Part shown: positions 49,869 to 61,520 of the stretch, one piece after another
How the letters are laid out: every line of letters begins with the position of its first letter
How positions within the stretch are numbered: position 1 is the first letter of the stretch
Source: Cacajao melanocephalus
Taxonomy: Eukaryota; Chordata; Mammalia; Primates; Pitheciidae
Direction: 5' to 3'
Length of the DNA stretch: 64,000 bases
Assembly: GCA_963573385.1 (NCBI GenBank)
Contig: CAUYLG010076802.1
Coordinates: 1-64,000 of the forward strand
Translations under genes and position numbers: made by a program
The notes under the pieces: generated by a model
Told to the model about the DNA's origin: nothing
Database searches by the model: none
What the model saw: only the letters and a program-made list of their open reading frames with translations

Positions 49869-49918
49869 GTTGTGTGTGTGCATGTGTGTGTGCATGCACA
49901 CATGCATGCATGTGTGTT
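49869..49918. repeat. TG/CATG microsatellite
   Basis: tgtgtgtgcatgtgtgtgtg continues into gcatgcacacatgcatgcat. The alternating purine-pyrimidine run directly abuts the L1 fragment. Confidence 0.85.
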
Positions 49919-50359
49919 TTCCAAGATAACCAGTTTTAGGTTCCCATGCATAAAAGGTAATTTTGGACACGAGATTGAGGTGCAAGATGAATCTCCTCAA
50001 AAAGTGAAGCTAACTGGGTCTGCCCTTCAGCAGTCCAGGGATGCAGAATGTGTCCAGTCTCTCCCCTCCCCAGACAGGAGGATAATATGCACATCAGTGC
50101 ACACCAATCAGAAAAGCCCCAGGAAGCCAGGCAGGTGGGAAGTGAGGGGGCTAGCTCCTCATCAGCTGGGGAAAGGAAAAAATGGACCTTGCAGAAGTCT
50201 TAATAGGGTAGAAATAGCAAGTCTGCAGTCCTCCCCTAATACGGTGGTCCCTAGGCAGGAGGAACTTTGACACTGGGGTGGTAAAAGATGCAGTCATTCT
50301 CATAGTGGTGTTGTCCTTTATCAACAAATGTTAGCAAACAGAGTAGGTTATCTGTTACT

Positions 50360-51890
50360 TCATGCGTGTAGCTTCCATGTTGACCTCAGTGGTCCAGGGC
50401 CATCATGGCCAGAGTGTTCATGAAAGGGCAGCCCCCATGGCTTCAATGATAAGGGACATCATGAGGCCTGGGATCACAGCATGCCCCATGTCCAGGACCT
50501 TCATGGAGGATCTCCACTGCCCTCACTTATGCCACCACCAGTACTTTCATGAAAGAGATGCTTATTAGTGATGATGCTCACCAACTCTATCAACGATCCC
50601 ACTAGAATTTCTTCATCTATATAGGGGTCCTACTCCATAGAGACTTCCTCTGGTTCCTCAGAGTGGAGGAGGTGGAGCTTTTTCTTTTTGGCCACCACAG
50701 CCTTTTTGGTATGATCCAGGACTCGGTTCTTGACTTCCCCCTCAATATTAGGCCACACTGCATGGGATCACCTGGGCTATCTCAGAAGGGGCATCCTTCC
50801 CTGGAGGAATTGGGGGACCCAGAAGATGTGGATCAACTGCCCATCAGTGTCCCCAGGGCCTCCATGGAAACCAGGCATAGGTTGCCAGTGCCAGGGGGAA
50901 AATGTCTTTGGACCTCACAGGGCCTCCTGGTAGGAAATGACTATTTCAACCAGGATCTCAGAGGTTAGGTGGCAAGAGAAGCCAGTTCATCTTATCTGAA
51001 GGGTCTCGTTGTTTTAGTAGTTCTTTTGAGGACTGACTGTTTGGGTTACCCATGATGAAAGTGATGCTCTCCTGAGCATTGATGCCTCTTTCCTCAAGGC
51101 TCAGTAAGCCCTTCCAAGTACCTATGCTTCCCAGAAGATTAGCCAAAACAGGAGGCAACTTAGAACTGTACCCCATCAGGCCACCTGAATCCTCAGGCTC
51201 CAGGGTCTTAACATATGGGTCTCATTAATGGAACACTCCTCATCTAGGAGGATGAGCTTATGGGGTTTGGGTTCATAGGGGTCAGGATCAGTTCATGAGG
51301 AGTCACCTTGTCCAAAAAGACCCTCTGAAAACTTTCTTCCCCCCTACCTCATCCTACATGTTTCACTCCTGGCTGTTGCTTCCTGAAGTGACAAGAGGTG
51401 AGAGCAGATCCAGGGACTGGGGACACATTCAGGGCCCCTTTACCTTCATGTTGTCATGACTCAGACATGGACCCATTTCAACTGGCAGGTTGGTCTGACT
51501 GTGTCTCCCGGTTAGCCCCCTAGGCAAAGTCCTTGATCTTATTCACATTTCTTTGTTTGGTTCCATCCACTTCAAAATATAAGTATTCTCTCAGTCTGTT
51601 CCTGCCACGTCACAGTTGCCTTCTTGTAGTCTTTATAAATCCGTTGGCTAGGATCTTCAGGATTTGCATCCAGAGCCTCTGACACCAAAGATGCTGTACT
51701 AATGAGCTCTGAGACTTCAGTAGGGGTTACTGGGGTCCCATCCTGCAGCCTCAGAAGGAGGTGCTGGTCCTGGGGAAGAAATTTTTGCTGTGCTTGGTTT
51801 TGCGCATGCTTTTCCCTTGAAAGGGCTTGACTTGGCAACTGGGAGTGACAGCACCTTCTTAATTTCGAGTTTGCAGGTTTGTTCTGCTTA
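50360..51890 (-). pseudogene. Probable processed pseudogene, parent not identified
   Basis: On the minus strand, protein-like sequence runs through several frames with stops and shifts. Parts are 51572-51876 (contains QDQHLLLRLQDGTPVTPTEV and ANPEDPSQRIYKDYKKATVT), 50958-51176 (contains LPPVLANLLGSIGTWKGLL), and a Lys-rich piece near 50670-50710 ending in acidic residues. Composition and word structure look like a real, intronless ancestral coding region rather than a transposon. Its right edge abuts antisense L1 5' sequence at about 51890. I saw no clear poly-T at the left (3') edge, so the retrocopy origin is inferred. I do not recognise the parent gene, and an ancient repeat-encoded protein is the alternative. 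Confidence 0.42.
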
Positions 51891-52361
51891 AGTCTGCTGT
51901 AGAAGCTCTCTATTACATTTTTCATTTCGTTCATTGTATTACTGAGTTTCAGAATTTCTGTTTAGTTCTTTTCTATTATTTCTATCTCTTTGTTGAAGTT
52001 TTCATTTTGTTCATGTATTTTTTTCTGATTTTGTTGGATTGTCTATCTGTGTTCTCTTTTAGCTTGCTGAATTTCTTCGAAACAATTATCTTAAATTCTT
52101 AAATGTATAGATGTGTATATTGGAAACTTATTGTATTCCTTTCATGGTATCATGTTTTCTTGATTCCTGTGTTTCTTGTAGACTTGCATCTGTCTGTGCA
52201 TTTGAAGGAGCAGTCACCTGTCCTAGACTTTATGAACTGATTTTGGTGGGAAAAAAATTTCATCCTCATAGGTGTGAAGGCACCAGCTGTATGAAGCATG
52301 ACAGCTCTGGTTCAGGGGGCAGTTGTAGGGTCACCTCCTGCTCTGAGGGGTGTGATAGAAT

Positions 52362-52840
52362 AGACTCTGGTCAACTTTATCAGCTAAGGTCAATGCCAGG
52401 TATTTATAGCGGTGGTGAGGGCTGCTGGGGTACTCAATCATGAAAGGTGCTGTGGTCCTCCTATTCTCTTTCCCTCCATGGGGGAAGTCATGGCTGAGGG
52501 GATGTCTCTTGGTTCCAAGTTCAGGGCATGTGTGCAGTGGTGCTGGGGTTGGGGGGTGGATTCAGCCCTGGGAACATGGGGTACAGGGCAGTGACAACTC
52601 ATTCCCTGGAGGGGAGCAGTAGTGTAGACTCTGAACAAATCCATCAGGTGAGTTCACTACCAGCAAAGTATGCAGAGATCCTTGGTGGCAAAAGTGTATC
52701 CATAGTGGTGGTGAGGGCTTCTGGGGTCCTTGATGGGGAAGGCTGTTGGTTCCTTTTGCTCTTCTTTTCCCTCATGGGGAAGGTCATGACTGAATAAATC
52801 TCTTTTGGTCTGGAGCTGTGCTGAACTGGGGGATGAAATG
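52362..52840. repeat. Two diverged tandem units within the L1 5'-UTR
   Basis: Unit 1 (about 52362-52560) and unit 2 (about 52622-52840) share tagactctg, atag.ggtggtgagggct.c, tggggt, ctttccctc.atgggg, aagtcatg/aaggtcatg, and ctcttggttc/ctcttttggtc. Spacing is about 260 bp. Confidence 0.75.
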
Positions 52841-52892
52841 ACATAAGTAAAATGTTTCCTATGCTTTTTTATGTGGCCATGCTCAGTTTTTT

Positions 52893-53191
<299 letters not shown>

Positions 53192-53347
53192 CCATGCTCA
53201 GTTTTTTGTGCTCCACTGGTTTGCTGTGGCCTTTTTGTTATATTCCAGAGCTCTCTTAGAGATATTTTAGTGAGTAGGTAGTTGTTGAATCATTGTTTTT
53301 ATGCGGGCATGAGAGTTGGGACCTTCTAGTCTGCCATGTTTCTGACA

Positions 53348-53690
53348 TCATTTTTAGATGTCCTCTTTTGACCCATGAATTACTTGGAAGTACATTTTTA
53401 CATTTCCAAGTATTTGGAGGTTTTCCTGTTGTCCTTGTATCATTGGTTTCTAGTTAGTTCCATAACGATCTGAGAATATTCTTTGTATGATTTCAGTTTT
53501 TTCAAATTTGTCATTTTAAATTTATAATCCAGAATATTGCCTGTCCTGATGAATGTTTTATGGGCACTTGAAAAATGAATATTCTGCTGTTTCTGGGTAA
53601 GTGTTGTATAAATATCAATTAGATTCAGTAGGTTGAATATGTTTTTCTATTCTTATCTGCTCAATTTATCTATCACTGAAAGAGCAGTGC
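53348..53690 (-). mobile_element. Old L1 ORF2 5' part, antisense
   Basis: ctcttttgacccatgaatta, gtatttggaggttttcctgt, ccataacgatctgagaatat, cctgatgaatgttttatggg and gaatattctgctgtttctgg are antisense L1 ORF2. Its position relative to the 5'-UTR piece on its left is the wrong way round for one intact element, so it is a separate or rearranged copy. Confidence 0.67.
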
Positions 53691-55215
53691 TATTTTCCTT
53701 AAGAAGGAACTTACTTCTGCTTCTGCCACCTGCCTGGGATCATTAGCTGTATTGTACTACTTCAATCCAGTATCTCAGTTGAGATGGTTTGAAGCTAAGA
53801 TCTAATGCTTCAGAAGCCTGTATACTTCTATTTAATCATACTTCTAGGGTGTGGTGCACCCATTATCCACTCCTTATCAACCTCCAGTCTCTTTCTTCCT
53901 AATGAGATAGTCAATAGATATTTTGAATGTTTAGATTCAGGAATGGGAAATACTCATAAGGCAAGAGTGCTCACTAGGTAGATGTCACTTTGACTGATCT
54001 CTCTTCTCTGCTATATAGTGACTGGTAATTCTTCAGCGCAATTTTTAGCTCCCCAGTACCTTCAAACATATGCTTTTGCTCATTTTTGCTTTCACTTTTC
54101 TAGCTGGTCTCAACTAAAGGATTAATTTGTATTGTTAAGTCAGGGGTTACTAGAAGCAAAAATTTTGATTTTAGAATTAAAACAAAATCAGGAAGATCCC
54201 ATCTCTCCATTAAGAAAAGAATAATCCCTTATGGAATACAGAAAAAAGAAACAAAATGAAGGCTGTTATGATAAAGTTACAAAGAGGATACTATGTGAGC
54301 AGATATAAAAGAGGTTTACCCAGTTTAGGGTATAAAGTCTACATAGAAAATGTATAGGGTTAGCCTTGAAGGACAAATGAGATTATCTTGGTGAATATAT
54401 AGAAGAATGTCTGTGAAATGGAGTAGCATGGGCAAGAGGAAGTGTGATAGGTTTAGGAAACAGAGATTGTTTATCCATTTTATTAATTGAGTTAATTAAT
54501 TGATTCAGTCAGCCAGTTATAATTGAACATCTAGTATGACAGATAATGTTGGATATATGAAAATGAACAAAAGTAGACACAGAATGACCAAGATGTAGTT
54601 CTAGGGAGTGGATTTACCCTCCTTCCTAGAGCAACTAATAAACAGGGCAAAATATATAAACCAGTATTTTTTCAGACACTGGAAATATGGCAGCATAGGA
54701 CAATCATCTCTGAGACAGGGGCAAAGAGGTGAGCTCTGTGTTTTCCCCAAATTACTTATTGAAGAGTTTCCAGACTGTAATGAAGGCAAAAAGGATGACC
54801 CGAGCAAGCCCAGTAATCACCCCGATTTAAGAAGAAGAAATTGAGAGTCTGAGGAAACCACTCTGGCTGGAGTTCAAGGGATAGAGTAATAAAGAGAAGA
54901 TAGCTGCCAAGAGATGAGAGAGAGAAAGAGATCTTCAGAGATGTTCAGAAGCTTCCCTCAAGTATTCAACTGAGAGCTGCTCAGCACCTGCTTGTGACAA
55001 ATCTATTGGATGCTGGGGAAAGAACCACCTGAAAGGAGCAAGTAAACAAAACCTAGAGCTTACATAGAGCTTGGAATAGACTGTGTTCCCACCAACACCG
55101 CAGAAAACTTCATATTCGAATTAAAAGGCATAAGAGCATTCAGGACAGTATTGCCTCAGCAGTGTGAAAGAATTGGCACTAGTCTAAAGGGTTGTCTGGT
55201 CCTCCCTAACAAAGC
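53691..55215. other. Single-copy-like DNA with a possible L2 end
   Basis: About 54500-54590 (attcagtcagccagttataa, gaacatctagtatgacagat, tgaaaatgaacaaaagtaga) resembles an antisense L2 3' end. The rest is not recognised. Confidence 0.42.
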
Positions 55216-55219
55216 TTAA

Positions 55220-56515
55220 AAGAAATTTTAAGAGGAAATAACTGTCTCCAAGTAACTTAACTATGTTGCAAAATAATGCTTCTACTTAAAAAAGTGGAAA
55301 ATAAAGAGCAAATTTAACTTAAAGTATAAGCAATGAAATAATAAAGATCAGAGTAGAAATAATTGAAATATAAAAGAGAAAAACAATAAGAAATTCAGTA
55401 AGACAAAAAAATTTCCTTTTTTGAATAAATTAGTAAAAGAGAGAAGACACAAATTAACAGTATCAGGAATGAGAGGGGGTGACACCACCACAGCTCTTCT
55501 ACATATTGAAAGTATAAAAGGAACTTTTATAAACCACCTGGTGGAAATCAATTTGAAAACTTAGATAAAATGGACAAATTACTTAAAAAATGCAAAAGCC
55601 CACTCAAAAATAAACAGAAAACGTAAATATTGCCATATCTATTGATGAAATTTAACTTGCAGTCAAAAACCTTTCCAAAAGCAAGGCATATATATTTCTT
55701 GTGTTGATTTCTATCGTACATCAAAGGAAGGAATAATAATTTTGCAAAAACCCATCCAGAAAATTGAAGAGAAAAACTTTCCAACTCAGTGTGTGAGTCC
55801 AAAATCTTTAAAAGAAAAATACAAGCCAATATTTTTGAAGAATATAAATTCAAAATACCCTAAAATATTTTTACCAAATCAAATTTTAAAATTTATTAAA
55901 ATATTAATATGCTATTACCAAATATTGTTTATGTCAGGGTTACAAGATTGGGTTAACATTAAAAATATCAAACAATATAATTTACCTTATGAATAAGCAG
56001 GAAAAAAACTATATGGTCATCTCAATATATGCAAAAAATTACGTGAAAAATCTAACATGTATTCCTGGTAAAAATTTCCAGCAAATTAAGAATGGAAGGG
56101 AACTTCCTCAACCCAAAAACAAATACCTACAAAAAGCCTACAATAAATGTAATCCTTACTGTTGAAAGACTGTATGCTTCCCTGTAAGATCAGCAATAAA
56201 GAACATCTAATCACACTATACAGTACTGTAATGAAGGTTCTAGCCAATGCAATAAGACAAAAAAAAAAAAAAAAAGAAGAAGAAGAAGAAAGAATTAAAA
56301 GTCGTTTAGATCAGAAAGGCAGAAGTCAAACTGCCTTAATTCACAGATGACATATATGTAGGAAATCTTAGATTTACATAGAAAGTAAATAACCTACAAA
56401 ATACTGCTAAGATGAATAAATGAGTTAAGCAAGATTGTGAAATCCAAAATCAATATATAAGATTAAGTATATATCCATATGCTAGCAATAGGCATTGACA
56501 TTAAATATTGAATTG
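55220..56515 (+). mobile_element. Old L1M ORF2, reverse-transcriptase region, sense
   Basis: The strongest part is 55930-56460: ggttaacattaaaaatatca, atatggtcatctcaatatat, ggaagggaacttcctcaacc, actgttgaaagactgtatgc, gaaggttctagccaatgcaa, cacagatgacatatatgtag and aatccaaaatcaatatataa. This is the RT core in order, equivalent to the YADD-box region (ttcacagatgacata). All frames are broken. Upstream to about 55220 the A-rich text fits ORF2 but is more diverged. Confidence 0.76.
56258..56292. repeat. Poly-A and (GAA)n microsatellite
   Basis: An A run of about 17 bases is followed by six GAA/AGA triplets inside the L1M ORF2 remnant. Confidence 0.95.
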
Positions 56516-56546
56516 CGATATTGGGCCTTTCCTGGTCTCCAGCATG

Positions 56547-56547
56547 A

Positions 56548-56578
<31 letters not shown>
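56547..56578. repeat. (AT)n microsatellite
   Basis: An alternating AT run with one GTG interruption near its start. Confidence 0.95.
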
Positions 56579-56579
56579 T

Positions 56580-56933
56580 GTTTTCTTTTATTCCCATATC
56601 ATGTAATGTAAGATATATTGACTTTATATTAGAATGTTTCAGTATTGCTAACTTTACGTCCTAGTATTTAAGTATTATTAACTTTATCTTATTAAGTTAT
56701 CAATATTAGTAAAGTTACATCATTATTTAAGTTATAGAATATTGAGAAGAATAAACATCACCCAAAAATCTTGCATCTTCTTCTGGAGAAAAGGTTAATG
56801 TATTTTCATTTGTATGCAGAATACTTCTATCATGTTAGGTGATACAAGTATTCTTGTAAGTGTGAGCATACATTTTTGACATATTATTGAATACTTGACA
56901 TGTTATTGACATCAGGCCTTCAGCTGATGTCAC
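56580..56933. other. AT-rich sequence, not recognised
   Basis: Repeating motifs such as tattaactttat / tattgctaactttac / tattagtaaagttac suggest a degraded internal repeat of unknown family. Confidence 0.4.
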
Positions 56934-57305
56934 TGTTATTGTGTAAACCCAAAATTTATATGCTGAAAGCCTAACCCCTAATATGATGGCATTAAGAAGT
57001 GAGGCCTTTGAGAAGTAACTGGGTTTAGATAATGTCATCGGAGTGGATCCCCTATGATGGGATTGGTGCCTTTATAGAAGGGGAAGAGATACCAGAGCTG
57101 TCTCTCTCTGCCATGTGAGGATACAGCAAGAAGAAAGCTGGCTGTCTCTGTCTGCAAGCTAGAAAGAAGGTCTTACTAGGGTGGGACAGTGCTGGCCTTC
57201 TGATCTCAGACTTTCCAACCTCCAGAGCTGTGGGAAATAAATGTCTATTGCTTAGCCCACTCAGCCTATGGTATTTTGTTATAGCAGCCCGAACTTACCA
57301 AGACA
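56934..57305 (+). mobile_element. MaLR solo LTR (MLT1/MST type), sense
   Basis: gaagtgaggcctttgagaag, ggagtggatcccctatgatg, ctctctctctgccatgtgag, aatttccaacc-type end words (cagactttccaacctccaga), and cagcctatggtattttgtta with tagcagccc identify the LTR. No internal region follows. Confidence 0.85.
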
Positions 57306-57565
57306 CCTGACTAGAACAAAAGACTGACCTCCCATAAGCAAGAAGGAATTCTGTCAGCAGACACCGTTTGGACTAGAACCAGACATTGGCTCTTGCCTGG
57401 GTCTCTAGCCTACCAGCTCACCCTGAAGATTTTAGACTTGTCAGCCTCCAAACTGCATGAATCAGTTTCTTAAAATAAATCTCTCTCTCTCTCCTCTCTC
57501 TCTCTCTCCCTCTCCCCCCACATCCTATTGGTTTTGGTTCTGGTTCTCTGGAGAGCTCTTGCTAA
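57306..57565 (+). repeat. Interspersed repeat of uncertain family with (TC)n
   Basis: gcaagaaggaattctgtcag, gacttgtcagcctccaaact, cttaaaataaatctctctct, a TC run (57478-57520), and catcctattggttttggttc with tctctggagagctcttgcta match a repeat I have seen often next to MaLR LTRs but cannot name. Confidence 0.5.
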
Positions 57566-57569
57566 TGCA

Positions 57570-58165
57570 GTCACTTTGGAAAACAGTTTGGTGGTTTCTT
57601 TAAAAATTAAACATCTACTCATCACATGACCTAGCCATTCCATTTACCTCAGGGAAATAAAGCAGGTGTCCACACAAGGACTGTCCATAGATGCTTTATT
57701 TCTAATAGCCACAAACTGGAAACACCCAAGATATTTATTAATGGGTAAATTGATAAACTGTGGCATATTCATATAATGGAGCAGTACTCAGCAATAAGGG
57801 GGAAGAGCCATTTATACACACAACAGCATGCTGAATCCCAAGTAATTATACTGACTGAAAGAAGCCAGTAAAATGAGTCCTCCTGGCATGATTTATTTTA
57901 CACACAATTCTAGAAAGTGCAAACTTCTCTGTAGTGTCAGAAGCAGATCAGTGGTTGCCTGGATATGGGAGGAGGGTCAGAGGTTATAAAAGAGCACAAG
58001 GAAACTTGGAAGTGATGAATGTACTTATTATCTTGACTGTGGCAATGCTTTCAAATATGTCAAAGCTCATCCATTTGTACAGTTTATTACATGTCAATTA
58101 TACTCATGTATAATATACATCTGTGCAGTTTATTACATGTCAATTATACTCAGAAAAGCTGTAAA
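57570..58165 (+). mobile_element. L1ME 3' end, sense
   Basis: cactttggaaaacagtttgg, catgacctagccattccatt, gaaataaagcaggtgtccac, caagatatttattaatgggt, ctgtggcatattcatataat, ctgaaagaagccagtaaaat and gatcagtggttgcctggata are the sense ORF2 end and 3'-UTR. Confidence 0.78.
58081..58152. repeat. 26-bp direct repeat in the L1ME 3'-UTR
   Basis: agtttattacatgtcaatta plus tactca occurs identically at 58081-58106 and 58127-58152, a 46-bp period with a short spacer. Confidence 0.95.
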
Positions 58166-58229
58166 TGCCCCCAAACAACAATGAAAACAAATCAGACACA
58201 GGCCATACCTTCAGTGTTCACTGTTTAGT

Positions 58230-58367
58230 GGGATCATTGCTAACATTTACAGAGAGCTTCCTATGTGCCAGGCAGAACACTGTACAGGTCATTTCTTTTA
58301 ACACACAGATAGTATTAGTATTTCCTTATTGTAGAGGAGGAAAGTGAAGTTATCGAGTTAAGGCAAC
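58230..58367 (-). mobile_element. MIR SINE, antisense, ending at a fold-back
   Basis: gctaacatttacagagagct, tcctatgtgccaggcagaac, actgtacaggtcatttcttt, attagtatttccttattgta and gaggaggaaagtgaagttat follow the antisense MIR up to ggcaacttgcc. The MIR then stops at the inverted duplication. Confidence 0.75.
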
Positions 58368-58393
58368 TTGCCTTAACTCTACAATAAAGAAAT
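58320..58393. repeat. Fold-back inverted duplication with one-base centre and internal gap
   Basis: gagttaaggcaa (58355-58366) and ttgccttaactc (58368-58379) are exact reverse complements around base 58367. Further out, 58320-58336 and 58377-58393 are reverse complements with one mismatch in 17. The right side equals the reverse complement of the left side minus 21 bases (58337-58357), with gag at the gap edges. Confidence 0.95.
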
Positions 58394-59285
58394 AGAGGTT
58401 AGTATAGGGGAGAGCAAAGTATAAGGAGGATAAATGAGCCTTAGGACAGAAGCAGAGGACTGCATGCCAAGCTCAGGGGCCAGACGAGCATCTTACAGGT
58501 CCAAGGCTTTGTCAAGGGCTGCCATCCATCAGTCAGATAAGATAGAGTCAGCAAAAGTGGATCAAAAGAAAGGAAGGTTAAAAGGACAGAGATAAGAAAG
58601 GGATGAAAGAAAGGAAAGAAGGGAAAGGAGAAAGGGAAAAGCCAGTCTTATCTTCAGGGACTTTAAATAAGAATTTATGGCCAAAAAAGCGTAATTCTGG
58701 CTGCAGGGAAGAAGTGGGTAGAGATAGAACAGTCTCAAGGCCCCAGGCCTGGACGAATGAGGCTGACTGGGAAGGTTGGTTTGCTGAGTCTCATCCTCAT
58801 TATACACCTCCTACTAAGCCATTCATCTTCTTCAGTTTCTATGTCTGAAGGATATTGGGGAAGTTTCACTCTGATTATGTACTGAGTCAGAAATGCCCTG
58901 TAATGCTGAGAGATGATGGGCAGAGTGGGAGGGGAATGGGGAAATCAGTCAATGTTCCATGGAGTTTCCCTGGAAATGCTGATGATACCTTGGGAAGAAA
59001 ACCTTGTGGCCCTGTGGTCATAACACAGTGACACACAGATGAGAGATGCTCACCCACAGTGGGTAATTCCACAGACCTCAAGTGGAATGACTCACACAGG
59101 GGCCAAACAGAGAAAATATCTCCATTATAGTATTTTATGATGGTTACACATTACAGATGTATTTAACTCACTGTAAACATAAGTTATGGCTCCCAAAAGG
59201 AATTCTTTAAGAAAAAATGAATATACTTTTCTTTTTTTCTGAAGAGGCCAAAAGGTACAATCTGAGTAATCGACTTAACACAGGA
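58394..59285. other. Single-copy-like DNA with a purine-rich tract
   Basis: A GA-rich stretch lies at about 58560-58640. No gene recognised. Confidence 0.45.
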
Positions 59286-59587
59286 TGTTATGCCCTGAAT
59301 GTGTTCCCCAAAATTCCTCTGTTGAAGCCCTGACCACCAGTGTGATGGTATGTGGAGAGGGGCCTTTGAGAGGTAATAGCTCATGAGGAAGGGGCCCTTG
59401 TGATGGGATTAGTGCCCTTTAAAGAGATACCAGACGACACTCTCTCCACCATGTGGGGCACAGGGAGAAGGCAAATTTGTGCAATATTGGACTTCCAGTT
59501 TCCAGGACTGTAGGAAGTAAATGTTGGTTGTTCAAGCCACCCAGTCTGTGGCATTTTGTTATGGCAGCTTGAGCTGGCTAAGAAGCA
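59286..59587 (+). mobile_element. MLT1-type solo LTR, sense
   Basis: It starts tgttatgccctgaatgtgtt and includes ccccaaaattcctctgttga, gatgggattagtgcccttta, gtttccaggactgtaggaag and ccacccagtctgtggcattt, with ttgttatggcagcttgagct at the end. It is about 300 bp, shorter than full MLT1 by internal deletions. Confidence 0.83.
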
Positions 59588-59689
59588 GAACTACTGCAGT
59601 TAATTCTGGGAAGAATCCAAATGGAATAACTTCAAAACTTCACAGACCAACCAAGCTACAGAGAAGACAAAGTGACAAAGAGGAGATAA

Positions 59690-59830
59690 GTGTTCTAGTT
59701 GTGACTCTTCCACTAACATAGCATGTGACTTTACGCAAGGCTTCCCTTTTCTGGCTCTTATTGTATTTAGCTATACTATGAGTGGTTTGACTTAAATGCC
59801 TTGAGCCCCCTAGTTCCTTCAGACTTCCCT
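59690..59830 (+). mobile_element. MIR/MIR3-like SINE
   Basis: gttctagttgtgactcttcc, actaacatagcatgtgactt and tacgcaaggcttcccttttc follow a MIR-type head and core. Confidence 0.48.
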
Positions 59831-59925
59831 TCTTTTTATTGTTGGTGGAGTTGTTATGAACTAAACTTCTACCTAGCCTAAATGGGTGAATTTAATTTGT
59901 TCAAAGAGAGTGAACAATTAAACAT

Positions 59926-61520
59926 TAAAAAAATTTTTATTTTGCTAATTGATCCATAATTATACATGTTTACGGAGTACATAGTGATGCTTTGATACAT
60001 ATAATGTATAGTGTGACCAGATCAGGGTAATCAGCACATCCACCATCTCAAACATTTATCATTTCTTTGTGCTGGAAACATTTAATATCCTTCTTCTAGA
60101 TATTTAAAACTATATATCATTGTTAACTATAATCATCCTACAGTGGGATAGAACACTATAACTTATTTCTCCTATCGACTGTAAATTTGTATCCTGTAAC
60201 AAATATCTTCCTATTCTTCTTATTCCCCTACTTTTCCCAGCCTCTACTATACTCTGTTCTACTTTTGACAAGAAAGTAAGTTCTTTCTTGAAAGTATGTT
60301 CTTTCTAAGAAATCTTACGAGATTAACATTTTTGTGGCTTCATCATACGAGTGAGAACATGTGGTGCTTAATTTTGTTTCTGGCTTATTGCACTTAACAT
60401 AATGTCCTCTGATTCCATTCATGTTGCTGTGAATGACAGGATTTCCTTCTTTTGTTGTGGCTGAATAGTATTCCATTTATATATATATTCCAATATATTT
60501 CACATATTCTTTATCCATTAATCTGTTTTTGGATACCTAGGTTGGTTCCACATCTTGGCTATTGTGAACACTGCTGCAATAAACATGGGGGTGCAGATAT
60601 GTCTCCAAAATACTGATTTCATAGATTCCCCACAATGGAACTGCTGGATTATCTGGTAGTTCTATTTGTAGTTTTTTGAGGAACTTCCATATTGTTCTCC
60701 ATAGTGGCTGTTCTGGTTTACATTGCAATCAACAATGTATAAGAGTTCCCTTTTCTCCACATTCTCACCAGCATTTGTTATTTTTTGTCTTTTTGATAAT
60801 AGCCATCCTAACCGGGGTGAGATGTTACCTCATTGTGGTTTGGGTTTGCATTTCTGAAGATTAGTGATGTTGAACATTTTTTCATATGTTTATTGGCCAT
60901 CTGTATGTCTTCTTTTGAGAAATGTTTGTTCAGATCATTTGTCCATTTCATAATCACATTGTTTTTTACTGTTGAGCTGTTTGAGTTCCTCGTACTTTCT
61001 GGATATTAATTCCTTGCTGGATAAATAGTTTGAAAATATCTTCTCCCATTCTGTAGGCTGCTTTTTCACTTTGTTAGTTGTTTCCTTTGCTATGCAGAAG
61101 CTTTATAGCTTGATATAAGTACATTTCTTTATTCTTTTTTTTTTTTTTTAGTTTTATTGCCTATGCTTTTGATATCTTATTTGTGAAACTTTTTCTTAGA
61201 TCATTGTTTTGAAGTATTTCTTTTGTGTTTTCTTCCAGAAGTTTTTTAGTTTTGGATCTTACACTCAGGTCTTTAATCCATTTTGAGTTGATTTTGTAAA
61301 GAGAGACGGGTGGGAGTCTAGTTTTATTCTTCTGCATATGGCTATCCAGTTTTCCCAGCACCATTTATTCAAGAGATTCTCCTTTTCCCAGTGAGTGTTC
61401 TTGGCACCTTTGTCAAAAATTAGTTGACTGTAGGATATGTGGATTAATTTCCAGGTTTTCTATTCTGTTCCATTGGTCTATATGTCTGCTTTTATGCCAG
61501 TACCATGCTGTTTTGGATTC
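59926..61520 (-). mobile_element. L1 (L1PB/L1MA-like), 5'-truncated, antisense
   Basis: About 1.6 kb, 3' end at the left: 3'-UTR words (gtttacggagtacatagtga, ccatctcaaacatttatcat), then antisense ORF2 (gagtgagaacatgtggtgct, ttggctattgtgaacactgc, ctccatagtggctgttctgg, ttctcccattctgtaggctg, ggtctttaatccattttgag, ttccattggtctatatgtct). The minus-strand frame 61161-61364 is an ORF2 remnant (contains KINSKWIKDLSVRSK). An extra poly-T (61131-61148) interrupts it. A short degenerate duplication, gaaagta.gttctttct, lies at about 60270-60312. The break at about 61520 is a normal 5' truncation. Confidence 0.93.
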
